Below are positions 26,030 through 33,963 of a stretch of DNA of 64,000 bases, one piece after another. Where the stretch lies: NCBI RefSeq assembly GCF_016925635.1, contig NZ_CP070490.1, positions 4,098,001-4,162,000 on the forward strand, given 5' to 3'. Under the pieces are notes generated by a model, which ran no database searches, was not told the DNA's origin, and saw only the letters and a program-made list of their open reading frames with translations. Source of the DNA: Lysinibacillus fusiformis (lineage in GTDB: Bacteria; Bacillota; Bacilli; Bacillales_A; Planococcaceae). The translations under genes and the position numbers were made by a program. How positions within the stretch are numbered: position 1 is the first letter of the stretch; every line of letters begins with the position of its first letter.

Positions 26030-26230
26030 TATATATTTACCAATGTGTAATTTTTACTTTACTGTGGTGCAATTTCTGTACCGTATAAAGAATTACTTAT
26101 AAAGACTTACCTATAAAGACTTAAAACATTTAGCGCTCATTAATGCTTAAAAGAGTGCATTAATAAACGCTATCTATCACTCTCATATATTAGTGATGGT
26201 ATTTAAAAGAGCATGAACAAAAAATACAAC
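26030..26230. other. AT-rich region with repeats, possible origin
   Basis: Two direct copies of CTTATAAAGACTTA/CCTATAAAGACTTA (26094-26123) are followed by an inverted repeat AGCG-ctc-ATTAATGC (26133) with GCATTAAT-aa-ACGCT (26156). No gene is seen. Position directly after the HTH_36 gene makes an origin of replication plausible. Confidence 0.4.
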
Positions 26231-26271
26231 GTGTGGTTAAATTTTTACACCACGATAATGGAGGCCAGCCA

Positions 26272-27186
26272 ATGACGAAAGCAGTCGCAGCTAAATTAAG
26301 TAAAGCGGGTCGTGCATTAATTGAAATCGCAGAAGCAGAAGGAAAAACGATAACGTACGAAAATGTATATCCTGGTTCTGTGTTCACACATAAGATTCTA
26401 AAAGCCCGACATAAACCGTTGTATAGTAAGGATTTTCCGAAGCCGAAAAAGCCGTCGATCCTAGAACGATTTGCGAATGTTGATGAGGTGTATTTAAAGC
26501 GTGCGCCAAAGGGGTCGTTAGAATATGAGGCGTTGCAGAGAGTAAAGAAATCAGAAAGTGCCGACCAAGAAAAGGCCCGCATATGTCCACCTGTTACGGA
26601 TCGCTCATATGTCGAACGTTCTGACTTTACTTTGCACGACTTATATAACGATATTCGATCTGTCATGGAGTGGTATTCAATCGCTACGTATTTGATGCGC
26701 TTGTTGATTTTCAGTAATTCAGCCTTAGTTACGTACACTGACCGTTTAGATTGGGAGTATTACAGAAGTGAGCGAAAGAAATTCCGAAGTTGCCGTTACA
26801 AATATTGCTTAAATATGTTTGCGATTGAAGGCGATAATATCCGCCAGGGAGATGTTAAACGAACGGATAGTCGTTATTGCTGCGATACTTGCAGAAAAGC
26901 AGATTATGACGCCACTGAGCGATATAAAAAGCATGGCTCCTATTTACCTGTTTATTTCTACGTAGAGCAGACCACTGAACATATTGGAGACACAGCTAGG
27001 ATGCGTGAGGTAGCAAAACCTTTAGAAGCGATTGAACGTAGGAATGCAAAAGGAATTGCCACGTCGCCGATGAAAGGTAAACAACAAAAACGTGCTGAAA
27101 AGCCTGAATTTAAGCCGTTTTTAACTGTAAATATTGCCACTGGAGAAGTGAAATATACGTCGGAAAATCACCTATACAGGTATTAA
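26272..27186 (+). CDS. Hypothetical protein with Cys-rich zinc-ribbon-like segment
   Basis: 304 residues from ATG 26272, with GGAGG upstream; the longer frame from a GTG has no ribosome site. The N-terminal ~150 residues are basic and unrecognised. In the middle, CRYKYCLNMF followed after about 25 residues by RYCCDTCRKADYDATERYKK looks like a treble-clef or zinc-ribbon pair seen in phage and restriction proteins. The C-terminal third is disordered and basic (NAKGIATSPMKGKQQKRAEK). Probably nucleic-acid binding; role unknown. Confidence 0.65.
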   Translation: MTKAVAAKLSKAGRALIEIAEAEGKTITYENVYPGSVFTHKILKARHKPLYSKDFPKPKKPSILERFANVDEVYLKRAPKGSLEYEALQRVKKSESADQEKARICPPVTDRSYVERSDFTLHDLYNDIRSVMEWYSIATYLMRLLIFSNSALVTYTDRLDWEYYRSERKKFRSCRYKYCLNMFAIEGDNIRQGDVKRTDSRYCCDTCRKADYDATERYKKHGSYLPVYFYVEQTTEHIGDTARMREVAKPLEAIERRNAKGIATSPMKGKQQKRAEKPEFKPFLTVNIATGEVKYTSENHLYRY

Positions 27187-27265
27187 GGGCAGATTAAGCC
27201 CGCATTTATTTTTAGGGTAGTAGCGTCAAAATGAAACACGATAAATCAAAATGAGGAGGGAAACA

Positions 27266-27502
27266 ATGGATATTCTGTGGGAAATTTATGGCATGCGTAA
27301 ACATAAGAAACTAACGCAAAGAGAGTTTGCAGAAAAACTTGGTTTTTCTCGTAGTGCAGTGAATGATATTGAAAATATGCGAAGAAATCCAAGTGAAAGT
27401 TTTTTAGTTTCATTTAATCAAATATTTCATTCTGAAAAAACGGATGAATTCTATTCTTTTTTAGCTATATTAAAGAAAAATTCATATAAATATCCAATAT
27501 AA
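27266..27502 (+). CDS. XRE-family regulator
   Basis: 78 residues from ATG 27266, which follows GAGGAGGG; the ATG at 27251 lies before this site. The helix-turn-helix reads LTQREFAEKLGFSRSAVNDI, then ENMRRNPSESFLVSFNQIFH. It lies at the boundary between the early module and the head genes, so it may control late gene expression. Confidence 0.85.
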   Translation: MDILWEIYGMRKHKKLTQREFAEKLGFSRSAVNDIENMRRNPSESFLVSFNQIFHSEKTDEFYSFLAILKKNSYKYPI

Positions 27503-27542
27503 CATTAACATAAAAACACTGTCTTGTAAAGGAGGTTTTTAT

Positions 27543-27797
27543 TTGTCAGCTGATTTTTGGCGCTTAGATAACGGAAACTTCGCGCTCTACATCGATACCA
27601 CGCATGTTCGTGAAATCCGTAACATTAAACGGTCACGCGATTGGTCAATCATAGCAACGTATCAAAAGAATGGACGAGTTGTTGGTTTGCAGTGGCGAGT
27701 TCCTGAATCGGACTATCGAGCAGCAAAACGTATAGAAAATCGGATTAACAAAGGTGTACATGAAATCGAAGAAAAGCCTTCGTTAGACACAGGTTAG
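27543..27797 (+). CDS. Hypothetical protein ahead of the head genes
   Basis: 84 residues from TTG, supported by AAAGGAGG at normal spacing. Starts with a beta-rich segment (FWRLDNGNFALYIDTTHVRE) and ends with a charged tail (RIENRINKGVHEIEEKPSLD). No family is recognised. Confidence 0.6.
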   Translation: MSADFWRLDNGNFALYIDTTHVREIRNIKRSRDWSIIATYQKNGRVVGLQWRVPESDYRAAKRIENRINKGVHEIEEKPSLDTG

Positions 27798-27915
27798 TGA
27801 TGAGATGAACAAACACCTTACCTAGTGTTCTATCGTCGCTTAAATCAAGCGAAACGACAGATTCATGTCAATATATGTAGCTGAAAAAGCAAGGTGTCGG
27901 TGAGGACGATGCCTA
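27798..27915 (+). other. Intergenic hairpins before the scaffold genes
   Basis: CACCTT near 27812 can pair with AAGGTG near 27892, enclosing TCG-TCGCTT / AAGCGA-AA-CGA (around 27829-27858). No gene is seen. It may be a leader structure of the head operon. Confidence 0.35.
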
Positions 27916-27934
27916 TTAAAAGGAGGATTTAAAA

Positions 27935-28129
27935 ATGACAGAAGAAAAACAACCAGTAGTAGAAGAAAAATTATTTACACAGAGAGAACTTGATGAAATT
28001 ATTACTAAACGTTTAGCTCGTGAGCATAAAAAATGCGAAAAGCCCGAGATATTAAAAGTACGAATTGAGGAACTTTTAAGGGAATTAGCTGAATACGCAG
28101 ATGCGCTTTCTAGGGAGGTGAGTAAGTGA
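27935..28129 (+). CDS. Small helical phage protein, scaffold-like N-terminal motif
   Basis: 64 residues; AGGAGG precedes the ATG. FTQRELDEIITKRLAREHKK is the motif normally found at the start of DUF4355-type phage scaffold proteins. It overlaps the next gene (GTGA junction), which carries the rest of a scaffold-like protein. The two might derive from one gene split in two, or from a duplicated N-terminus. Confidence 0.7.
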   Translation: MTEEKQPVVEEKLFTQRELDEIITKRLAREHKKCEKPEILKVRIEELLRELAEYADALSREVSK

Positions 28130-28584
28130 TAGATGAAAAACTGGACGAGCAACCTACTCTAGAAACGCAAGTAAACGAGCCAACAACAGAACAATCGGAA
28201 ATTGACGAGTTACGAGCGCAAGTAGTTGAGTTTGAAGCGCTAAAAGCACAAATAGCAAAACAAGAGGCGACTCAAAAAGCAGAGATATTCGCGCAGAAGG
28301 TCGAACAATCGGGCGTTAAAGACTTCGATAAATTACAACCGTTCCTAGATGCTACAAAGCTAGAAGGCGATGCACTCGACGAACTGCTCGGCATTTTGCA
28401 GGGCATGAAGCCAAAGCCGGCACCAATTGGGACAGCAACAAACGGCGGTAATGGAAATAAAACTGATCAACAGATTGTACTTGAACAAGCGAAGGCTAAA
28501 GCCAAACGCACGGGCTCACCCGAAGATATTGCCGCATTCAGCGGATTAAAACAAAAAATTAAACAATTTGGAGGACGACAATAA
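28126..28584 (+). CDS. Phage capsid scaffold protein (DUF4355/GP20-like)
   Basis: 152 residues starting on GTG with GGGAGG upstream. Acidic coiled coil at the N-terminus (IDELRAQVVEFEALKAQIAK), a Gly/Asn-rich linker (ATNGGNGNKTDQQ) and a conserved basic C-terminal tail (SGLKQKIKQFGGRQ), the part that contacts the capsid protein. It directly precedes the capsid gene with a one-base overlap, the standard place for a scaffold. Confidence 0.8.
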   Translation: MIDEKLDEQPTLETQVNEPTTEQSEIDELRAQVVEFEALKAQIAKQEATQKAEIFAQKVEQSGVKDFDKLQPFLDATKLEGDALDELLGILQGMKPKPAPIGTATNGGNGNKTDQQIVLEQAKAKAKRTGSPEDIAAFSGLKQKIKQFGGRQ

Positions 28585-29678
28585 TGACAAACGCGATCAA
28601 TACAACAAACTTAGTAGGTAAGAAAGAGTCTGTAGTAGATGAGGTACTTTTACTCAATCCAAACCAAACACCTTTAATTAATTTACTTGGTTTCAGCAAT
28701 CCAGTAACAAATACGATCCACCAGTGGTACGAAGATAAAATGTTTGATACAAAAACGAAGGTAACAACCGCAGCAACATTGACAGCAACAGAATTAACGG
28801 TAGAAAGCGTAGAGCCTTTTGTAGTTCATTCAGTCGCGCAGATTGACGAGGAGTTAGTCCTTGTTACTGCGATTGATGCTTCGGCTAAGAAGTTGACAGT
28901 TGAGCGTGGATACGCGGATACTACTGCGGTTGCAATCGTTAAAGATGCCCAAATCGAGTTCCAGTACGATATGACTCCAGAGGGAGCAGACGCACCGAAA
29001 TCGCGATACAAATCGCGTACTCCACAAAATAACGTAACGCAAATCTTTATGGAATCAGTAGAAGTAACAGGTTCAGCGCAAGAGGTTGAGCAGTACGGAG
29101 TAGATGACCTTTATAACTACGAAAAAGCGAAGAAACAGTTAGAGGTAGCACTACAACTTGAAAAATCACTAATCAACGGAATCAAGCTAGACAACGGCAT
29201 TGTGCGACATATGGCTGGATTACGACAACTAATTAAAACGAATGTAATCGATGCTGCAGGCGCATCAGTGGCAGTTAAAATGCTGGGAGACTTGGTGCAA
29301 GCCGTATTTGAAAAAGGCGGTCTGGCTAGTGGTGGACAGTATGCGTTTATTGTATCGGCTAATCAAAAACGTGCAATCAGCGACCTCCAAAGCGATAAAA
29401 TCCGTATTGTCCAAGCTGAAACTAGTCGAGGTCAAGTAGTGGACCACATCGTCACAGAGTTTGGCCGTTTCCCAGTAATTATGAATGATAACGTAAAACC
29501 GACGGAATTATTCTTCATCGATATTAACCGTACGAAAATTAAGCCGTTAGGTAGTCGTGGTTTCCATCACCAAGACACTGCAATCACAGGCGACCATCGA
29601 CGTGGTTTTATCGTAGGCGAGTACACGCTTGAGTTCAAACAAGAGTCGGCGCATGGTAGAATTAAAAATCTAGTGTAA
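28584..29678 (+). CDS. Major capsid protein, SU10 type (PF17236)
   Basis: 364 residues. The start (NTTNLVGKKESVVDEVLLLN followed by QTPLINLLG), QWYEDKMFDTKTKV, TQIFMESVEVTGSAQ and the end (DHRRGFIVGEYTLEFKQESA) match the SU10-type HK97-fold capsid family (formerly DUF5309). It would form the icosahedral shell with the scaffold upstream. GAGG precedes the ATG. Length is normal and no break is seen, so head assembly may still be functional. Portal and head-tail connector genes are absent nearby. Confidence 0.85.
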   Translation: MTNAINTTNLVGKKESVVDEVLLLNPNQTPLINLLGFSNPVTNTIHQWYEDKMFDTKTKVTTAATLTATELTVESVEPFVVHSVAQIDEELVLVTAIDASAKKLTVERGYADTTAVAIVKDAQIEFQYDMTPEGADAPKSRYKSRTPQNNVTQIFMESVEVTGSAQEVEQYGVDDLYNYEKAKKQLEVALQLEKSLINGIKLDNGIVRHMAGLRQLIKTNVIDAAGASVAVKMLGDLVQAVFEKGGLASGGQYAFIVSANQKRAISDLQSDKIRIVQAETSRGQVVDHIVTEFGRFPVIMNDNVKPTELFFIDINRTKIKPLGSRGFHHQDTAITGDHRRGFIVGEYTLEFKQESAHGRIKNLV

Positions 29679-29689
29679 CAATTTCCAAG

Positions 29690-29723
29690 AGGTTAGCGAT
29701 TAATTTCGCAGCCTCTTTTTTAT
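29690..29723 (+). terminator. Terminator after the capsid gene
   Basis: AGAGG-TTA-GCGA pairs with TCGC-AG-CCTCT, followed by TTTTTT. Confidence 0.75.
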
Positions 29724-29724
29724 T

Positions 29725-29907
29725 ACGGCGGATTATTCCGCCACCAAGCCTTTGATGCGGCGTGAGTCGTGTCTTACCTATGGGGCTGTAAATTGTCATA
29801 GGGCACTAGGCGTGAAAAACCTGGTGTCCAAACTCCGAACAAAGCGGTATTGTAGCACCGCGATTTTGGGCGTCGTAGCCGGTAGAAGCCACGACGCCTC
29901 TTTTTTT
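29725..29907 (+). ncRNA. Candidate small structured RNA of five hairpins with terminator
   Basis: Five stems in a row: GGCGGA/TCCGCC (29727, 29737), CCTATG/CATAGG (29777, 29797), CACTAGG/CCTGGTG (29804, 29820), GCGGT/ACCGC (29844, 29857) and GGCGTCGT/ACGACGCC (29869, 29891) with a T-run to 29907. No gene lies in it. The last hairpin is an intrinsic terminator, so the unit looks like an independent transcript between capsid gene and cargo gene. Confidence 0.5.
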
Positions 29908-29960
29908 ATTTACAAAAAACTGGAACTGATTTATTTTTAACTTAAAGGACGGTGTTCAAA

Positions 29961-30263
29961 ATGATTGACGGACAAAACATATCAAGTATTATTGAAAAAA
30001 TGAAAAAGTTGCATATTAATGATCCTGCAATTTATAAATATTGGGATCAATTGATTTTAGAATTTAATGACGTGAACGATACCATATGTTTTTTAGACGG
30101 TTGCACAGAAGAAGAAATTGGTTGGTTATCATCGGTTTTCGATGATTTGGCCTATAAATTTCAAAGTAAGGGATATGCAGAATGTCTTAAGAGACTGGAT
30201 GAAAAATATCCGGATAATGTGTTATCCAATTTGGTTGAATTAGCAGAATCGTGTATCGATTAA
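29961..30263 (+). CDS. Small acidic protein, possible immunity protein (cargo gene)
   Basis: 100 residues from ATG 29961 with AAAGGA upstream; the GTG at 29952 is too close to that site. ICFLDGCTEEEIGWLSSVFD and QSKGYAECLKRLDEKYPDNV resemble small Bacillus immunity-type proteins found beside polymorphic toxins; this is recalled likeness only. It is framed by terminators on both sides, the usual arrangement of a 'moron' expressed from the repressed element. No toxin partner is seen. Confidence 0.55.
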   Translation: MIDGQNISSIIEKMKKLHINDPAIYKYWDQLILEFNDVNDTICFLDGCTEEEIGWLSSVFDDLAYKFQSKGYAECLKRLDEKYPDNVLSNLVELAESCID

Positions 30264-30264
30264 T

Positions 30265-30296
30265 ACCGCGCTCTTAAAAAGAGTTGCGGTTTTTTC
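30265..30296 (+). terminator. Terminator of the cargo gene
   Basis: ACCGC-g-CTCTT pairs with AAGAG-tt-GCGGT, followed by TTTTTTC. Confidence 0.8.
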
Positions 30297-30324
30297 TTAT
30301 TGTGCGGGTTTTACGCTCGCAGCA

Positions 30325-30351
30325 GGACGCTCTATTTTAGGGCGCCTTTTT
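30325..30351 (+). terminator. Second hairpin terminator
   Basis: GG-a-CGCTCT pairs with AGGGCG-CC with one bulged A, followed by TTTTTC; about 30 bases before the next ribosome site. Confidence 0.55.
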
Positions 30352-30382
30352 CTATGCAAAAAATGCGAGGGGGCTACGGAAA

Positions 30383-30706
30383 ATGAGTAACATAGATAGA
30401 GAAATAGAAATTTTAACAAAAGCCACATTACTAGCGGGAGCTTTATTAGACGCAGTTACAAGTAAGCGTGAGTCGATGTTACCAAAGTTAAAAGAACTTG
30501 AAGACGAAGTAAAAGCGACTCAACTAGAGGTACACAAAAATTTAAAACGATTAGTAATTATGACGGTGAATGCGGCGATCAGATATTGTTCTAGCGGAAA
30601 GCAATCAGACGCAAAACTAACGCGTAGGAACGGAAATGAAGTTGCTAAAGAGTTAGGTCGTTTAAAAAGACTTGCACATCGCAAGGAGGAAACTAGATGG
30701 CCGTAA
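30383..30706 (+). CDS. Helical hypothetical protein before the tape measure gene
   Basis: 107 residues; GAGGGGG precedes the ATG. Predominantly helical with heptad-like spacing (REIEILTKATLLAGALLDAV, KLKELEDEVKATQLEVHKNL) and a basic C-terminus. It overlaps the tape measure start by 10 bases. In intact tailed phages this place is held by tail assembly chaperones; the likeness is positional only. Confidence 0.6.
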   Translation: MSNIDREIEILTKATLLAGALLDAVTSKRESMLPKLKELEDEVKATQLEVHKNLKRLVIMTVNAAIRYCSSGKQSDAKLTRRNGNEVAKELGRLKRLAHRKEETRWP

Positions 30707-32874
30707 ATTTAACCGCGGTGTTTCGCGTAAGAGACCAGGGGACTTCGAGGCTTCGACAGATTACATCGATGATGGACCGCATGAACCGAACAAGTCGAGC
30801 AACAGGTGAATCAGTAAGTCGAGCACAAACAGCGGTAAATAGGTTTGGTAGCGCTGTATCTTCTACATCCAATCGTATGAGCAGCTTTTCTACTCGTATG
30901 ACAGGCTTACGTGCAGGAACTAATGGGCTTAGTGCAAGTTTTAGTGGTATGCAAAGTTCTTTAATCGGTTTAATGGGGGCATACGCTGGTGTGAATGGGG
31001 CGGCCAAGTTGTTTAACGCAACTATAGGCGCTGCAGCAAACTACGAACAAAATGCGATGGCTATTAGCGGGATGTTTGGTGATGATAAACAAGCAAAAAA
31101 GTATCTTCAAATGGTCGAAAAGGCTGCTATTGATAGTCCAGTATTGAACAGCACAGATATGATGACAAACTCAAAGGCATTCATAGGAATCAGTAAGAAC
31201 CTTGATGAATTAAAACAAGTTTGGGGTTTAGTTGAACGTATACAAGCGCTTTCTGGCGTAGACACTCAACAGGCAGCTTTCTCAACAAAAGAGCTTATGC
31301 AAGGTGACTATGTTTCAATGTACGAAGCAGTTGGACTAGATAAAAAGGAATTGCAAAAAATCACTAAAATGGACGGCATGTCTGCTAAGATGGCTGGTTT
31401 AGATAAATTATTAACCAAAATGGGTGTAACTGATGAAATGGTTAATAAGATGGGGAATACGACAAAAGGATTGTGGTCGCAACTTGAAGAGAAGTCACAG
31501 ACGTTCTTTAGAAACATGGGAATGGAGAGTAATACAAAACTAGGAGAATTCTTACGACGACTAAATAAAATGTTTGATGGTCTTGATACTACCTCTCTCA
31601 GCAATAAATTGGGAGGTATGCTTGCTAAAGCCACAGATAAAGCGATTGCTTTATACGATATATTCGTGAAATGGCGAACACAAATAGCATACGTAGCAGG
31701 AGCGATTGGCACTTTTGTAGCTGCGCTAGCTGTAGTAGGAACAATTTCCGCGTTGGCAAATCCGATAGCACTTATAGCAATGGGAATAGCCGCAGCAGTA
31801 GTCGGATTCAAAGCGCTCTACGACAATAGCGAAATGTTCCGAGGAGCAATCGACGGTATAGTCGGCAAGGTTAAATCGTTATGGTCCGCATTTAAGACGG
31901 GCGGCACGGGCGGTTTAATCAGCGCACTATTTCCGCCTGATATTGCGAATCAGATTAACTCGTTAGTTGGCGGAATTAAGGCGAAGATTTCTGGACTAAT
32001 GACTGCGTTCAAATCTGGCGGATTTAAAGGCGTACTGGAGATGCTAATTTCTCCTGAAGCTATCAGCGCAATGACATCACGTTTTGCAACGATAAAGGAG
32101 CAGGTAATTAGCGTATTCACTAGCCTCGTTGAAGCCGTGTTGCCCGTACTGCAAACGCTTTGGTCAACGGCACAGCCTATTCTTAGCGCTTTGTGGGACG
32201 CATTAAAAATCGTAGCTGACGTCGTAATGCTCGCTTGGAATAACATTATCGCACCTACGATTACATTCGTTATGAAAACTTTTAAGCTTATGTGGACGGT
32301 GATTGGTCCGATACTTGAACTTCTAGGTGCGGCGATCGGCGCAGCCTTTAAGATATTGCGCTTAGTATGGGATACGATTGTAGGTCCGTTTGTAGCGTTT
32401 CTAGCCGGAGGATTTACGCAAGCATTCGGAGCAGCTACGGAAATTGTTAAAGCGCTGACTCCCGCATTCAAAACTGTGGGCAGTTGGATTAGTACAGCGG
32501 CAGGATACTTAAAGGACTTCGCAGCAATTTTAGGAAACATTAAAATGCCAGACTGGATTGGTAAAATCGGTTCTGGTGCCGTAAGTTGGGCGAAGAAATT
32601 GATACCAGGCAAGGACGGCGGAGCTGCTAAATCGCATTATAGCGGATTAGATTCCGTGCCATATGACGGATATACAGCGCGTCTCCATAAGGATGAACGC
32701 GTTTTAACTGCGCGTGAAAATCGTGATTATTCGGAAGGTGGCGGAGGAAACGGCACTGGCGGAGGAGTCGTTATCTCTGGTAATAACTTTACAGTACGTG
32801 AAGAGGCGGACATACATCGTATAGCGTTTGAGCTAGCGAAATTAATCGAACAGGAGATGGTGCAAACTGGCTAA
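30697..32874 (+). CDS. Phage tail tape measure protein, short form
   Basis: 725 residues; GGAGG precedes the ATG. It starts with the conserved tape-measure head (AVNLTAVFRVRDQGTSRLRQ), has a helical region with a Gly/Ala-rich fusion-like stretch (NGAAKLFNATIGAAANYEQN), several membrane-like helices (VAGAIGTFVAALAVVGTISA), Trp-rich repeats around residues 480-580, and ends in a Gly-rich linker with a short tail. It sets tail length and helps DNA passage. Other tail genes are missing; the next one is truncated, so it may no longer serve a full tail. Confidence 0.85.
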   Translation: MAVNLTAVFRVRDQGTSRLRQITSMMDRMNRTSRATGESVSRAQTAVNRFGSAVSSTSNRMSSFSTRMTGLRAGTNGLSASFSGMQSSLIGLMGAYAGVNGAAKLFNATIGAAANYEQNAMAISGMFGDDKQAKKYLQMVEKAAIDSPVLNSTDMMTNSKAFIGISKNLDELKQVWGLVERIQALSGVDTQQAAFSTKELMQGDYVSMYEAVGLDKKELQKITKMDGMSAKMAGLDKLLTKMGVTDEMVNKMGNTTKGLWSQLEEKSQTFFRNMGMESNTKLGEFLRRLNKMFDGLDTTSLSNKLGGMLAKATDKAIALYDIFVKWRTQIAYVAGAIGTFVAALAVVGTISALANPIALIAMGIAAAVVGFKALYDNSEMFRGAIDGIVGKVKSLWSAFKTGGTGGLISALFPPDIANQINSLVGGIKAKISGLMTAFKSGGFKGVLEMLISPEAISAMTSRFATIKEQVISVFTSLVEAVLPVLQTLWSTAQPILSALWDALKIVADVVMLAWNNIIAPTITFVMKTFKLMWTVIGPILELLGAAIGAAFKILRLVWDTIVGPFVAFLAGGFTQAFGAATEIVKALTPAFKTVGSWISTAAGYLKDFAAILGNIKMPDWIGKIGSGAVSWAKKLIPGKDGGAAKSHYSGLDSVPYDGYTARLHKDERVLTARENRDYSEGGGGNGTGGGVVISGNNFTVREEADIHRIAFELAKLIEQEMVQTG

Positions 32875-32992
32875 GAGTTCTATCGCGATATGGCTGAAAG
32901 ATCGTCATAACGTTTATAAGCAATTTCCGGTAAATCCAGAAGTAGTTAGTCGCGAGTCTCCGTTCGATTTTACTACGGTAAATAATAAATGA
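32867..32992 (+). pseudogene. Truncated LysM-type tail/baseplate gene remnant (XkdP-like)
   Basis: In the +frame overlapping the end of the tape measure gene, from CTG 32867 with AGGAGA upstream, 41 codons read AKSSIAIWLKDRHNVYKQFP followed by VNPEVVSRESPFDF, the typical start of the LysM-containing tail protein that follows tape measure genes in PBSX-like phages (~220 residues). The frame then stops at TGA 32990. So the tail module was cut here by deletion or recombination. Confidence 0.65.
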
Positions 32993-33061
32993 TACTTGGC
33001 CGGCATCGGCTTTTATAGCGTTGCTTGCCTTTTCTATTACAACGAAAGAAGGGGCGATGAA

Positions 33062-33574
33062 ATGAAGCGATCATCTACAATTGAAGAATTAAAAGAGGAC
33101 ATTGAGCGTTTACAGGCAGAGATTGATGCGTCAGATGTGAAGCGAGGTTATTGTAAAGTTCCGTTCCCATCGGTTAGTGACGTTTGGGCAGAACAAGCAT
33201 ATAAACGTAATTTAGTAGATATAAAGCAGTTTTTAGCAGAATATACAGAACTAGTTTTAACAGCAAAGGAAATTATACCATTGGGTGAACAAGACCGTAT
33301 TAATGAGTGGTTAGAGATGCTAAAAGTTGCGAGAGAAGCGAAGGATTTAATACTAGGTTCTACGTGTACACTGATTGCTGCTTTATTACTGATCGCTACT
33401 AACGGTGACAGCAGAATGCATTACGCAAATTTAGCGGATATGCTTGTAAGTATCATTGAGGAAACGCCTTATTCCGTTTATTCCGAAGATGTCTATAAAG
33501 GCGACTATGACGGAAATTATGATAAATACTACGCTGACAAACGAGAGGAGCTATTAAAATGGAGAGCAAACTAG
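33062..33574 (+). CDS. Hypothetical helical protein before small terminase
   Basis: 170 residues from ATG 33062 with GAAGGGG upstream; the earlier ATG frame covers the deletion junction and has no ribosome site. N-terminal coiled coil (STIEELKEDIERLQAEIDAS), a hydrophobic helix (LILGSTCTLIAALLLIATNG) and a tail rich in Tyr and Asp (YKGDYDGNYDKYYADKREEL). It overlaps the terminase-like gene by 16 bases. No family is recognised. Confidence 0.65.
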   Translation: MKRSSTIEELKEDIERLQAEIDASDVKRGYCKVPFPSVSDVWAEQAYKRNLVDIKQFLAEYTELVLTAKEIIPLGEQDRINEWLEMLKVAREAKDLILGSTCTLIAALLLIATNGDSRMHYANLADMLVSIIEETPYSVYSEDVYKGDYDGNYDKYYADKREELLKWRAN

Positions 33575-33963
33575 AAGGTATTTTAAAAGAATTGACGGCC
33601 GATCAGGCGAAGGCTGCCGAGTTGATTTACGAAAACGACCTATTACCGAAAGGTAAGCGTCGTTCTTACGTTGAAATTGCAAAGGAAATTGGCATATCTG
33701 ACCGGACATTACGTAAATGGAGACAGTTGCCTGCGATGTTAGAATATAAGACAGCGGTAACAGATATGTATTTATCGGATAATCGTACGCGCGTTATGCA
33801 GGCGCTTATTCAAGGTTGTGTGGACGGCAACGCTTCGCATATGAAACTGTACATGCAAACGATGGGTATGCTAGTTGATAAGGCGGAAGTTGAGATTAAA
33901 GCGCCTAATGCGGATCCAGATGCAGTTGCAGCTCGATTAGCGAATATTAAAAATCGATATTAA
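33559..33963 (+). CDS. Phage terminase small subunit-like protein
   Basis: 134 residues; GAGGAG precedes the ATG in the overlap. The helix-turn-helix RRSYVEIAKEIGISDRTLRK matches the phBC6A51-type small terminase domain; a helical oligomerisation region (NRTRVMQALIQGCVDGNASH) and a C-terminal acidic tail follow. It would choose the DNA for packaging, working with a large subunit. No large terminase gene follows, and the gene lies after the tail remnant rather than before the head genes. A satellite could use it to redirect a helper phage's packaging motor. Confidence 0.78.
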   Translation: MESKLEGILKELTADQAKAAELIYENDLLPKGKRRSYVEIAKEIGISDRTLRKWRQLPAMLEYKTAVTDMYLSDNRTRVMQALIQGCVDGNASHMKLYMQTMGMLVDKAEVEIKAPNADPDAVAARLANIKNRY

